Source: Alkaliphilus flagellatus
GTDB lineage: Bacteria; Bacillota; Clostridia; Peptostreptococcales; Natronincolaceae
NCBI RefSeq assembly: GCF_018919215.1
Contig: NZ_JAHLQK010000006.1
Coordinates: forward strand, 124,001-188,000
Length of the DNA: 64,000 bases
Direction: 5' to 3'
Shown: positions 44,619 through 53,958 of the stretch, piece after piece
How the letters are laid out: every line of letters starts with the position of its first letter
How positions within the stretch are numbered: the stretch's first letter is position 1
Notes under the pieces: model-generated
Databases searched by the model: none
What the model saw: only the letters and a program-made list of their open reading frames with translations
Told to the model about the DNA's origin: nothing
Program-made: the position numbers and the translations under genes

Positions 44619-45374
44619 ATGGCGCTACATTCTTTTTCTAGAACAGAATTGTTAATTGGAACTGATGGACTTGAAAAGCTTAAAAATAGTAAAATAGCTG
44701 TGTTTGGTATAGGAGGAGTAGGGACATTTGCTGTAGAAGCCCTAGCAAGAAGTGGTGTAAGTAAATTTGTTTTAGTTGATCACGACGATATATGTTTAAC
44801 TAATATTAATAGGCAAATCCACGCTCTCCGTAGCACTGTAGGTAAAGCAAAAGTAGAAGTTATGAAAGAGCGTATTTTAGATATTAATCCTAAAGCAGAA
44901 GTAACTGTATATAGAGAGCTTTATAATAGTGAAAGTGCAGAAAAATTAATAGCTGACGATTATGATTATGTTGTAGATGCAATCGATATGGTTACATCAA
45001 AATTAGATTTAATTGAAAGATGTAAAAAAAGAGGTATTTCTATTATTAGCTGTATGGGTGCGGGTAATAAGCTGGACCCTACTAGATTAGAGGTATCTGA
45101 TATATATAAAACATCAATTTGTCCTTTAGCAAAAGTAATGCGCAAAGAGCTTAGAAAAAGAGGCATTAAAGACTTAAAAGTGATATACTCAAAAGAAGAG
45201 CCTATAACACCATTAGAAATAGAAGGTAATAGCTGTAAAACTAATTGCATATGTACTAATAAAGAGACTGCTACATGTACTGCAAGAAGACAAATTCCAG
45301 GTAGTGTGTCTTTCGTACCTTCTGTTGCTGGATTAATTATAGCTTCACAAATAGTTAAAGATATTATTAAATAG
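44619..45374 (+). CDS. tcdA: tRNA threonylcarbamoyladenosine dehydratase TcdA
   Basis: 251 aa, ATG at 44619 after GAGGAGG. An E1-like adenylating enzyme that turns t6A37 of tRNA into its cyclic form. Seen: HSFSRTELLIG, the nucleotide site GIGGVGTFAVEALARSGV, DHDDICLTNINRQIHA and YVVDAIDMVTSKLDLI. The C-terminal Cys residues (CKTNCICTNKE) are a variation that could bind metal. Monocistronic with its own promoter. Confidence 0.92.
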   Translation: MALHSFSRTELLIGTDGLEKLKNSKIAVFGIGGVGTFAVEALARSGVSKFVLVDHDDICLTNINRQIHALRSTVGKAKVEVMKERILDINPKAEVTVYRELYNSESAEKLIADDYDYVVDAIDMVTSKLDLIERCKKRGISIISCMGAGNKLDPTRLEVSDIYKTSICPLAKVMRKELRKRGIKDLKVIYSKEEPITPLEIEGNSCKTNCICTNKETATCTARRQIPGSVSFVPSVAGLIIASQIVKDIIK

Positions 45375-45456
45375 AAGATTAAAAATGTGATTAATTAAAT
45401 TTAATTAGTATAAATATAGAATATAGTTACTTTTAAATTAGAAAGGAGGACGTTTT

Positions 45457-45885
45457 ATGAGACAATGTGGAGTTGTTATGTCTACCGACGGAGATAGAGC
45501 TAAAGTAGTAATGCAAAGACAATCTAGCTGCGGCGATTGTAAAGGTTGCAAGCTAGGTAGTGATGATATGAGTATGGAAATAGAGGCTATTAACTCTATT
45601 AATGCTAAAATTGGTGATCGTGTTGAAATAGATATGGAGCACCAAAATGTTTTAGCTGCTGCTTTTATTGCATATATGATTCCCTTGATTACTTTAATAG
45701 CAGGAGTATTTATTGGAAGTGTACTTTTAGATAAAATCGGATTAGCTCAGTATAAAGAAGTTGGATCAGGTATATTAGGACTTGTATTAACTGGAATAAG
45801 CTTTGCTGTTATTAGATTAAAAGAGAGTTCATTTAAAGCGAATAAAAACTTTGTTCCAATTATTACAGAGATTACTGATAAATAA
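45457..45885 (+). CDS. RseC/MucC-like membrane protein
   Basis: 142 aa, ATG at 45457 after AAAGGAGG. Four Cys lie in the N-terminal cytoplasmic part (SCGDCKGCKLG), the RseC/MucC signature (an iron-sulfur or metal site), followed by IGDRVEIDME and two membrane helices (residues 70-90 and 103-122). RseC-like proteins help keep redox-related membrane systems such as Rnf/Rsx assembled or reduce SoxR in Proteobacteria; the clostridial role is unknown. Confidence 0.8.
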   Translation: MRQCGVVMSTDGDRAKVVMQRQSSCGDCKGCKLGSDDMSMEIEAINSINAKIGDRVEIDMEHQNVLAAAFIAYMIPLITLIAGVFIGSVLLDKIGLAQYKEVGSGILGLVLTGISFAVIRLKESSFKANKNFVPIITEITDK

Positions 45886-45913
45886 AACTAATATAATTAA
45901 ATAGGATTTTAAG

Positions 45914-45957
45914 AAGTAGCAAATAGATAGTTTATATAACTGTTTATTTGCTTTTTT
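45914..45957 (+). terminator. Terminator after RseC-like gene
   Basis: AGCAAATAGATAGT and ACTGTTTATTTGCT pair around TTATATA, followed by six T residues. Confidence 0.8.
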
Positions 45958-46409
45958 ATTTTTTAATGCTATAATTCGACAAGAAACTAATTTGAAATAA
46001 TATACTATAAAAATAAGTTAAAAAATAAGTATTAAAGATGTATACTTATTTCCTTAAAGTTAGATTCAAAAGTATAAGCAACTTTAAATTATCTGATAGG
46101 TAAAAAAGTTAATAGAAAGTAGGATGATAGATAAGCAAATATTGCTGAACCAGAGTTCGTAAATACCATTAAATTTGATATAGAAAGCGAACTTAGTGTT
46201 GAAAACATTATGTTATCTGCCATGTGCCTAAGATTTCGTAATGCTACTTAATTTCGCTAAAGGAGTCATAGGTGATGTATTTGGATTATACTAGGTTAGT
46301 AGTTTTTATTTTTATAGAATTAGTATTATATTTAGGATGTCGTTATTATAGGGAAACACAGAACGAATATTTGGGCAGCCGTAATCGACTGATATAGTTT
46401 ATCCACTTG

Positions 46410-46438
46410 TTGACAATAAAAAAGAGTAAAGGTATCAT
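46410..46438 (+). promoter_or_regulatory. Sigma-A promoter of aminopeptidase gene
   Basis: TTGACA and TATCAT with 17-base spacing, about 55 bases before the ATG. Confidence 0.75.
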
Positions 46439-46493
46439 AAAAGAGATATGTGAAAATTTTCTGATATTCAATAATAATAAAGGGGTGAATTTT

Positions 46494-47915
46494 ATGGCAG
46501 AGGAAACGATAGATAAAAAATTACAGCAACAGTTGACTAAAAAGTTTCATAATGCTTGGGAACAACTGAAGGATGGAGAGCTAGAGCGGGTTTTTGAGTT
46601 TGGTGAAGCCTATAAATATTTTATGGATCGAGGGAAAACTGAAAGAGAATGCGTTGATGAAATCATTAAACAAGCAAAAACTAATGGATTTGTTTCTTTG
46701 GATGAAGTAATGGATAGAGGAGTTGTTAAGCCTGGAGATAAGATTTATGCAGAAAATAAAGGTAAGGCCGTTGTCTTATTTGTGATTGGAACTGAAGGAA
46801 TAGAAAAGGGTATGAGAATAGTAGGAAGTCATTTGGATGCCCCAAGGCTAGATTTAAAGGCTTATCCTCTCTATGAGGATGGTGGAATGGCGCTTTTAAA
46901 AACCCACTACTATGGTGGCATAAAAAAATATCAGTGGGTAGCTACACCACTAGCACTACATGGTGTAATGATTAAGAAAAATGGAGAGAAGATTTCAATT
47001 GTTATTGGGGAAGATGATCAAGATCCGGTACTTTATATTTCTGATCTACTTCCACATTTGGCAAAGGATCAAATGTCTAAAAACATGGGGGAAGGCATTA
47101 CTGGAGAAGGACTTAATGTGATTATCGGTAATATTCCCTATCAAGGTGATGATGTTGATGAAAAGGTAAAATTAAATATATTAAGACTATTAAATGAAAA
47201 GTATGGGATAGACGAGGATGACTTTACAGTGGCTGAGATTGAAATTGTACCAGCTGGAAAGTCTAGAGATGTAGGACTTGATAGAAGCATGATTGCAGCC
47301 CATGGACATGATGATCGTGTTTGTTCATTTGCTGCATATCAGGCTGTATTCGAAATTCAAAATCCTAAAAATACAATTGTTGGACTCTTTGTAGACAAAG
47401 AAGAAGTTGGGAGCATGGGGAATACAGGAATGGAATCTATGTTCTTTGAAAATACTGTTGCAGAGTTATTAAATTTACAAGGAACAACAAGCTATCTAGG
47501 TTTACGTAGGTCTATGAGCAATTCAAAGGTATTATCAGGTGATGTAACAGCTGGATTTGACCCTAACTTTCCTGATGTGTTAGATAAACGCAATGCCTCC
47601 TTCATTGGTAAAGGTGTGACCCTTACGAAATACACTGGTGTAAGGGGAAAAGCAGGCTCCAATGATGCCAATGCTGAATTTTTAGCTGAAGTTAGAGGAA
47701 TATTTAATAATAGCGATGTTACATGGCAGGTAGGAGAACTCGGAAAGGTTGACCAAGGTGGTGGCGGTACCATTGCCTATATATTGGCTAATAAGGGGGC
47801 AGAGGTTGTAGATTGTGGTACACCAATGCTAAGCATGCATGCACCTATTGAATTAATCAGTAAGGTGGATCTCTATATGACCTACAAAGCTTATAAGGCT
47901 TTTTATCAGGGATAA
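46494..47915 (+). CDS. M18 family aminopeptidase
   Basis: 473 aa from ATG 46494 (MAEETIDK), after AAGGGGTG; a longer frame from 46407 overlaps the promoter and is unlikely. A zinc peptidase releasing N-terminal residues from peptides. Metal and catalytic motifs: GSHLDAPRLD, AAHGHDDRVC, DKEEVGSMG, SGDVTAGFDPN and CGTPMLSMHAP near the end. Intracellular, no signal peptide. The monocistronic unit ends the core-genome part of the window. Confidence 0.92.
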   Translation: MAEETIDKKLQQQLTKKFHNAWEQLKDGELERVFEFGEAYKYFMDRGKTERECVDEIIKQAKTNGFVSLDEVMDRGVVKPGDKIYAENKGKAVVLFVIGTEGIEKGMRIVGSHLDAPRLDLKAYPLYEDGGMALLKTHYYGGIKKYQWVATPLALHGVMIKKNGEKISIVIGEDDQDPVLYISDLLPHLAKDQMSKNMGEGITGEGLNVIIGNIPYQGDDVDEKVKLNILRLLNEKYGIDEDDFTVAEIEIVPAGKSRDVGLDRSMIAAHGHDDRVCSFAAYQAVFEIQNPKNTIVGLFVDKEEVGSMGNTGMESMFFENTVAELLNLQGTTSYLGLRRSMSNSKVLSGDVTAGFDPNFPDVLDKRNASFIGKGVTLTKYTGVRGKAGSNDANAEFLAEVRGIFNNSDVTWQVGELGKVDQGGGGTIAYILANKGAEVVDCGTPMLSMHAPIELISKVDLYMTYKAYKAFYQG

Positions 47916-48331
47916 AATTTTAATTCAAATTCTTATCAGAGCCTATGGGCTAGATATTAGAAAATACAATTAACTTAATGAACTGCCAAGGACCAAATGG
48001 TATGATTGGTGGTGTGAGATGGAGGTGAGTAAAATAATTACTCACCTCCATCTTGATTTTATAGAATTAATACTATATGTAGGTAAAACAGGACTATTTT
48101 ACTATAAGCATAAAAAATCTATATTAAGCAACTATAAAATGTTTAAATTTACAAGTTTATGGGGCGTTTAAATTCACGGAATATTTTTAAAATGTCGAAA
48201 TATAGAATGGTGCGTCGAAGTCTTAACATAGAAATTTGTATAATTATGTATTAAACTTGTCAATATAGTAAGTTATTTAATGAATCTATGCTTACTCATA
48301 GCCTAGAAAATAATTACAGAGTGGTGATGCT
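47916..48331. other. Intergenic region before the contractile-apparatus cluster
   Basis: No gene is supported. It contains a 15-bp perfect hairpin at 48018-48052. TATAAT at 48239-48244 lacks a clear -35, so the start of the large cluster's transcript cannot be fixed. Ribosome site GAGTGGTG precedes the first gene. Confidence 0.5.
48018..48058 (+). terminator. Strong hairpin terminator
   Basis: GATGGAGGTGAGTAA and its perfect complement around AATAA, followed by TTGATTTT. It separates the aminopeptidase gene from the next cluster. Confidence 0.7.
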
Positions 48332-50338
48332 ATGAAAATATTAAATAGGTTAATTGCTTTATCTATCATGTGTACCTTAATTACTTTACAAACTATATCA
48401 GCCCAAGAAATTATTTATACACCTAACAATATTAGTATTATGTTTGTCCTAGATTGTAGTAACTCCATGAATAGAAATGATTCAAAGGATTTAGCGGTAG
48501 AAATGATGGGAATGTTTATTGATACCCTTCCATCCCATAGAGCTAGTGTGGGATATGTGGCTTATAACCATGGCATAACTTCTTATTCAGAACCTAGGTC
48601 TTTGGCCACAGAAGGTCAAAGGAAAAATCTAAAAAATAGAATAAGAAGAGTTAGAAAAAGTGGTTTTTCCGATATGGGGCTAGGATTAAAAACTGGTTTT
48701 GAATTAATGACAGCTAACTTAGAGGAAAATACTCAGCCAGTTATGATATTAATATCAGATGGTGAAACAGATCTATCCCCCCATAGTAACAGAAATATTA
48801 CTGATTCAAATAATGATATCAACTATGTTATTGATAATGCAAAAGAATTAAAGATACCTATTTACACAATTGAAGTAGGAGATGAATTCAAAACCAGCAA
48901 TACCCTTCTAACGATTTCAAGTGAAACCGATGGTAAGCATTTTAATAACCTAACTCCTAACGGATTGATAGATATAGTTAGTCATGTCATTAAAAACAAT
49001 GATACTGCCATCATCAATTCTAATTTAGCAACCATTGGAACAGGAAAAAAACAAGAAATGATTATTCCTATTGAAGATTCCATAACAAAAGAAGTTAATC
49101 TTATTCTAACAACCCAGTCTCATCTTAAAGAGCCAAAAATATTCTATAAAGGAGAGAATGTATCCTTTAGTCAATCGAATCACTATACTGTAGCGAAAAT
49201 ATTAAATCCAAAACAGGAAGAAATAAAATTAGAATTTACTGGTAGACCCAATGAAACCATTAAGGCCTATTTATTATCCAGCTACGACATGAGTTTAATC
49301 TTAGATGTACCTGACACCATACAAAAAAATAAAGCATTTAATATAGATGCCTACTTAAGAAATAATATTGATCATCAAGTGGTGAAGGACTTAAGTTTTT
49401 ATAATAAAATAACACCCAGCTTAACGATGGAAACTGATACTGAACAAGTTAATCTAGATATAACTATTTCTAATGAAAAGATACAAGCAGGTAACAGACT
49501 AGAGAATAGTGGTAATTATACCCTTTATACCCGTTTAACACATCCAAATTTTAATATGGAATTTAGGGAATTAAAACTAGATATTAAGAATAGTCAGCCT
49601 AAGGGTGAATTTTTTAAAAAGATTAAGCTACATACAGCATCAAAACCTAAGGTATATCAATTAGATAAATACTTTCAAGACCCAGACGGGGATACACTAA
49701 CATATGAAATCATTAATAACAATGCTGAAAGTTTAGAACTTGAGGGGTCTCTACTAACCATTAACCCTACTAATAAAGGAACTTATCAGTTCGAAATAAA
49801 AGCAACCGATAATGAAGGCTTAAGCTATACAAGTGAAGCAATTGATCTAATAATACTGCCAACATTACAGTATTATTATCCCATAACAATTACCGTTACT
49901 TGTCTATTGATGGGAGTCTTGGTTTTTGCAATTATTTACAGAAGAAGAAAAGCGCCTAAGCCAACATTTACTGGTAAAATAAATGCATATTTTATGAATT
50001 TAACCGATGGAGATGAGGTGGCACCCCTTACTTTTCCATTATATCAATTTGAAAATAAGAAACGTATAACTTTAGAAGAACTGCTGCAGCAGGCAAATAT
50101 AGATAAACCTTTTTTAAACACTAAAGAAATTTATTTCGAGCCAGGGTTGGATAAAACTATCGTTTTTTATAACAAGGGGTTTGCTACTTCCATGAAGGAC
50201 TCAATAATATTAAGTAGGAATGTGAAATACCCCCTTCAATACAAAGCAAAAATTTATATTACCTTCGAAGATGGGACAGAAATTGAGATTCATTATAATA
50301 AATATAATCCTATGCAACAGGATGCAAATAGCTATTAA
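48332..50338 (+). CDS. Membrane-anchored VWA-domain protein of the contractile-like cluster
   Basis: 668 aa, ATG at 48332. A signal peptide (residues 1-25, cleavage near SAQE) leads to a von Willebrand A domain (about 33-225) with the metal site DCSNSMNRND and LISDGETDL. A beta-rich region follows, including one cadherin/Ig-like unit (PDGDTLTYEI, IKATDNEGLSY), a membrane helix at about 514-536 (ITITVTCLLMGVLVFAIIYRRRK) and a cytosolic beta domain of about 120 aa. The protein thus spans the envelope with a ligand-binding domain outside. As first gene of the cluster it could anchor or regulate the apparatus. Confidence 0.75.
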   Translation: MKILNRLIALSIMCTLITLQTISAQEIIYTPNNISIMFVLDCSNSMNRNDSKDLAVEMMGMFIDTLPSHRASVGYVAYNHGITSYSEPRSLATEGQRKNLKNRIRRVRKSGFSDMGLGLKTGFELMTANLEENTQPVMILISDGETDLSPHSNRNITDSNNDINYVIDNAKELKIPIYTIEVGDEFKTSNTLLTISSETDGKHFNNLTPNGLIDIVSHVIKNNDTAIINSNLATIGTGKKQEMIIPIEDSITKEVNLILTTQSHLKEPKIFYKGENVSFSQSNHYTVAKILNPKQEEIKLEFTGRPNETIKAYLLSSYDMSLILDVPDTIQKNKAFNIDAYLRNNIDHQVVKDLSFYNKITPSLTMETDTEQVNLDITISNEKIQAGNRLENSGNYTLYTRLTHPNFNMEFRELKLDIKNSQPKGEFFKKIKLHTASKPKVYQLDKYFQDPDGDTLTYEIINNNAESLELEGSLLTINPTNKGTYQFEIKATDNEGLSYTSEAIDLIILPTLQYYYPITITVTCLLMGVLVFAIIYRRRKAPKPTFTGKINAYFMNLTDGDEVAPLTFPLYQFENKKRITLEELLQQANIDKPFLNTKEIYFEPGLDKTIVFYNKGFATSMKDSIILSRNVKYPLQYKAKIYITFEDGTEIEIHYNKYNPMQQDANSY

Positions 50339-50385
50339 TAAATAATTTTTATTTTAATATAATAAATAAAATTAGGAGGTATAAA

Positions 50386-52551
50386 ATGGAAATTATTAAT
50401 CAAACCAATAGAACCATGTTATTTGAGGAAATTAATCCAGAAAAGCTAGATTTACTCACTATAATAGGTGACACAAAAGGTATCGACAGCTTAGATGACG
50501 ACAAAATAAAGGAAATTAATGAAACCCTTTTAGTAAAAAGTTTCGAAGAGTTTTTGGATAAATTCTCACCAGTTGTATATTCCTTTTATAATGCGACAAA
50601 CCAAAAAGTCATGTATACACTAAAGAAGCCTGAAAATCTGTCAGAAGATTATATTACTGAAATACCAATAAACATGTCCAATGATTTCTTCAAAATGCTA
50701 TTGACACTAATAGAAACAAAGACAGCGCAAGGATTAGAAAATGTAGATTTTAAATTTGAAAATCTATTAGATATGATTTCACCAAAAAAAGTAATGGATG
50801 ACATTAGACAATCGAGAAAAGAGATACAGTATGTCTATAGCCACTATGAAGAGTTAGACGAAGAAGACCCTAAAAAATTAGATTTTGGCGATAAGCTAAA
50901 CTATATGTTTGAAGAGGCTAGCCAAAACTATAACAATGTAATGGCAATGCTTCCATTGGCCATAGAAGATATAAAGACACGATTACTATTAGGCCAAAGA
51001 GACAGTGAAGAAAATAATGAAGAATTAAAAATAGGTATTTTAAGTATGGGAGAGAGTGGAGAACTTAAAATTTTAGAAGCCCCTAAAGAGGAGGAAAATG
51101 CTTTAGTAACACTGGATGATAATGCTAACACCGGTTTAATACAAGCATTTAAGGATGATTACGAAGCAATAAATGAAACCCCTTCAGATTACGTAAAAGA
51201 TTTAGTTGTTCGTACCTTTTGTCCATTAACCTCAACTTTAGAGAGCAAGATAGATATAGAAACCGAGGTTAATAACTATAATACATATTTAGATTTTTAT
51301 AAAAGTGCTAAGGATGACTTTATAAAAACAGTGAAGCCATTAATTGAAAAAATGCTTGGCGTTAAAATGTTCTTCGACCAATACAAGGTAGAGAATAAAA
51401 TGATGGTACCTAGCTTATTAGTAACAAATACAAAATTAGATATGCTAGTAAAATCCAATAACCTACCTCGCTTAGTAACCTTTTTAAATACAGTAAACGA
51501 TAAAAATGATTTTAAAAATACCATATGGTTTGGTATCGTTCCTTCGGTACAGATGAGTATGAGTGGTAAAGCAAATTTACGTAGAGAACGTTTTAAAGGG
51601 AATCAGCATGTGGAAAAAACAGATTTTAATACAATGGAGGCATTAACAGTTCTTTTAAATACCGTAAAGGACTATAGAATACAAATCTTCTTCAACTTTG
51701 AAACAAATGAAGAGACAACCTTCTCACAGATGGCTATAAATGGAATAGAAAAGTATATTGATAAATGTATGCCATTAACTAGAAAAGACTATAGTGAATT
51801 TGCGATTCCATGCATCCCTAACTTTACTATTATTCCTAAAGATAAATCGGGTGTAGTACTAGATAGTAAAATTGTTTTAAAAGAAAATGGCATGCCTAAT
51901 CTGTCGAAGGAAAAAGAAGATATATTAAAACTTTGGATAGAAGGAGTATATATAGGGGCTTCTTATATTGCTGCAGGCTTGGTAGCTACCTATCAATGCC
52001 CTGAATATTTAAAGCAAGTTTTTAAAAACGCTAGTCAAGATTATCCAGGGGTTAGATTTGATATTGAAGCCGATGATAATGCCCTTAATGCTAAAACAAC
52101 TTTAGCAAAAGAGATTTCTGGATTTACCAATAATATTAAGAACGCAATCAACAGGAAAAACTTTGGATTCGTATTTTCCTCTGAAAATGCCCAAGTGAAA
52201 GGGAAAGATATTAGACAAATTACCGTCTATAAGGCTAGAAGTTTACAATCAGTAGGAAATGATTTTGAGAGCATCTATAAGACTATTGTTACTACTTATA
52301 TAGAGAGAATGCTTCGTTTCCATACTAACGATTTTAAACAAGACAATATCGTTAAGTTCTTCAGTAATAATCCTAATAGTCAAAAAAGTAAATGGCTTGC
52401 TAATAAAGGATTTATCAACTCTATTATTCAAGAGGGTGACGATATTAACTTTATATTAGATGAAAAACTAGGAAGCTGCAACATAAATATTACATTTAAT
52501 GGAAGTGTGAAGAATCTTGAAGTTGAAATTACTCGTAGTATAGCAAATTAG
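50386..52551 (+). CDS. Candidate contractile sheath protein
   Basis: 721 aa, ATG at 50386 after AGGAGG, no signal peptide or membrane helix. Alpha/beta throughout. The C-terminal part (residues about 520-721) has LWIEGVYIGASYIAAGLVATYQCP and a late KNFGFVFSSENAQVKG, then a final beta segment CNINITFNGSVKNLEVEI, which recalls the C-terminal domain of phage and type VI sheath proteins. The lack of a membrane signal, large size and direct proximity to two tube-like genes support a sheath, possibly TssB and TssC parts in one chain. Sequence similarity to known sheaths is too low to see by eye, so this is inference. Confidence 0.5.
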   Translation: MEIINQTNRTMLFEEINPEKLDLLTIIGDTKGIDSLDDDKIKEINETLLVKSFEEFLDKFSPVVYSFYNATNQKVMYTLKKPENLSEDYITEIPINMSNDFFKMLLTLIETKTAQGLENVDFKFENLLDMISPKKVMDDIRQSRKEIQYVYSHYEELDEEDPKKLDFGDKLNYMFEEASQNYNNVMAMLPLAIEDIKTRLLLGQRDSEENNEELKIGILSMGESGELKILEAPKEEENALVTLDDNANTGLIQAFKDDYEAINETPSDYVKDLVVRTFCPLTSTLESKIDIETEVNNYNTYLDFYKSAKDDFIKTVKPLIEKMLGVKMFFDQYKVENKMMVPSLLVTNTKLDMLVKSNNLPRLVTFLNTVNDKNDFKNTIWFGIVPSVQMSMSGKANLRRERFKGNQHVEKTDFNTMEALTVLLNTVKDYRIQIFFNFETNEETTFSQMAINGIEKYIDKCMPLTRKDYSEFAIPCIPNFTIIPKDKSGVVLDSKIVLKENGMPNLSKEKEDILKLWIEGVYIGASYIAAGLVATYQCPEYLKQVFKNASQDYPGVRFDIEADDNALNAKTTLAKEISGFTNNIKNAINRKNFGFVFSSENAQVKGKDIRQITVYKARSLQSVGNDFESIYKTIVTTYIERMLRFHTNDFKQDNIVKFFSNNPNSQKSKWLANKGFINSIIQEGDDINFILDEKLGSCNINITFNGSVKNLEVEITRSIAN

Positions 52552-52653
52552 TTAAATTGTTTGTTAGTTAGTCAATATAAGTTACTTAATAAAAATAAGT
52601 ATAGACAAAAATTTAATTGAATGTTGGATTTTAATTGAAACATTTTTAAAGGA

Positions 52654-52932
52654 GTGAAAGAAATAGTAGATATAGTATTTTATATAACCGTACTTGTAGT
52701 AGGTACTTTAACTGTTATTAAATCAACAAAAAAAGATTTTGATCCAAAAAAGATAGTCGGAAAACAAAAACCAGGAGAATCAAATGAGGATTATATAAAA
52801 AGACAGAGAAAAAAAGCCATGGTGCTTGGAGTTATCCTTATGGTGATGGGGCTATTTTACTTTGGTCAAGTTTTTATGAAAGTAGCTGAAAAAATGAATA
52901 CAATTGCTATGCTAGTAATGATAAGTATATAA
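52654..52932 (+). CDS. Small two-helix membrane protein
   Basis: Up to 92 aa. The only usual start, GTG at 52654, lies inside the AAAGGAG ribosome site, so translation may start a few codons later at a non-standard codon such as ATA. Two membrane helices (VDIVFYITVLVVGTL and MVLGVILMVMGLFYFGQVF) flank a basic loop with FDPKKIVGKQKPGES. Function unknown; position between sheath and tube genes suggests a membrane link for the apparatus. Confidence 0.55.
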   Translation: MKEIVDIVFYITVLVVGTLTVIKSTKKDFDPKKIVGKQKPGESNEDYIKRQRKKAMVLGVILMVMGLFYFGQVFMKVAEKMNTIAMLVMISI

Positions 52933-53020
52933 ATTATATTAATAACATAACACATTAATTTAGTTATAGTCATGCCAACATAGGGTGATTATTATAAAAA
53001 ATAAAAAGGAGGAAAATTTT

Positions 53021-53446
53021 ATGGGATTTAGAGTTAAAGTAGAAGGACTAGATACCATTGAATTAGGAGTTGAAAACATATTAACAGTTGAGTTTGAAAC
53101 AGACACTCCTAATGATTCAAATGCAAGATCTACAGACTTAGGTACGTCACTTATTGTGAAAGGGAAAATACTAACAGCAGTGGATGGAGAAGAAGCTGAT
53201 AGCACCATCAAGCTTGCACAATGGTCATTAGTGCCAGGAGATATAGCAAACTGCTACAGAAAAGTAACAGTTGACGTAATTTCAGCATCACAAGTAGTAA
53301 GACAAATAATCTTACCAAATGCCTTTGTAGTAGATTACACAGAAGAATATGGAGATACAGAAGGGGTAGGAACCTTCTATCTACACATGAAACAGAAAAA
53401 AGATAAAATGGCCTCCATAAAATTAGAAGGTGGATTCCAAGAATAA
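53021..53446 (+). CDS. TssD/Hcp-like tube protein 1
   Basis: 141 aa from ATG 53021, after AAAGGAGGA; a frame start at 52985 is not needed. No signal peptide. The pattern resembles the TssD (PF17642-type) tube proteins of Bacteroidetes type VI systems: ARSTDLGTSLIVKGKI early, then DSTIKLAQWSLVP and, near the end, NAFVVDYTEEYGD...GTF, where TssD has NAYIVEYSE and a Gly-rich strand. Hcp-like rings of such beta-barrels stack into the inner tube. A 141-aa paralogue follows 33 bases later. Confidence 0.6.
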   Translation: MGFRVKVEGLDTIELGVENILTVEFETDTPNDSNARSTDLGTSLIVKGKILTAVDGEEADSTIKLAQWSLVPGDIANCYRKVTVDVISASQVVRQIILPNAFVVDYTEEYGDTEGVGTFYLHMKQKKDKMASIKLEGGFQE

Positions 53447-53479
53447 TAAACTACAAAATAATAGAAAGGATGTTTTAAT

Positions 53480-53905
53480 ATGGGATTTAGAGTTAAAATT
53501 GAAGGTGCAGAAACCATTGAACTTCATGTTGAAAGCGTACAAAAAGTAACCCTGAAAACGGATATACCAACAGATGCAAATGCTCGTACTAAAGATGTAG
53601 GATCTACTATGGTTATAAGCGGTAAAATCTTAACAGCAGTAGATGGAGATCCATTTGATAGTACAAGACAGCTAGGAATTTGGTCATTAGTGCCAGCAGA
53701 AAAAGCAGATTGCTATCGCAAATTAACAGTAGAAGTAATTTCAGCAGACCAAGTAGTAAGAAAAATCTTCTTTCCAAATGCCTTTGTAGTAGATTATCGA
53801 GAGTATTTTGGAGATACAGAAGGGGTAGGAACATTTGAATTAGTTGTTAAGCAAAAAAAGGATAAGTTAGACAAAATAACCATAGAAGGCGGCTATAGCG
53901 CCTAA
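53480..53905 (+). CDS. TssD/Hcp-like tube protein 2
   Basis: 141 aa, ATG at 53480 after AGAAAGGA. Aligns without gaps to the preceding protein, including MGFRVK.EG, GKILTAVDG, the WSLVP segment, CYRK.TV.VISA and NAFVVDY...GDTEGVGTF. Differences cluster at loops (residues 10-35, 58-66), as expected for outer or inner surface changes. Two tube paralogues may form mixed tubes, or one may be a cap or effector carrier. An intercistronic hairpin follows. Confidence 0.6.
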   Translation: MGFRVKIEGAETIELHVESVQKVTLKTDIPTDANARTKDVGSTMVISGKILTAVDGDPFDSTRQLGIWSLVPAEKADCYRKLTVEVISADQVVRKIFFPNAFVVDYREYFGDTEGVGTFELVVKQKKDKLDKITIEGGYSA

Positions 53906-53914
53906 TAAACTAAA

Positions 53915-53945
53915 GTAGATGTCCTTTTTAGGACATCTGCTTTAT
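53915..53945 (+). terminator. Intercistronic hairpin after tube genes
   Basis: GTAGATGTCC and GGACATCTGC form a 10-bp stem with a TTTTTA loop and a TTTATAAAGG tail. The weak T run suggests partial termination or message protection, which would make tube proteins more abundant than the downstream products. Confidence 0.6.
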
Positions 53946-53958
53946 AAAGGATAAAACA

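Larger units (their letters stand above)
45886..46493. other. Intergenic region with terminator, coding remnant and promoter
   Basis: A hairpin terminator lies at 45914-45957. At 46131-46251 an open stretch without a start (ending ELSVENIMLSAMCLRFRNAT) looks like the 3' end of a lost gene. A consensus promoter (TTGACA 46410-46415, TATCAT 46433-46438, spacing 17) serves the aminopeptidase gene. Nothing else is supported. Confidence 0.5.
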
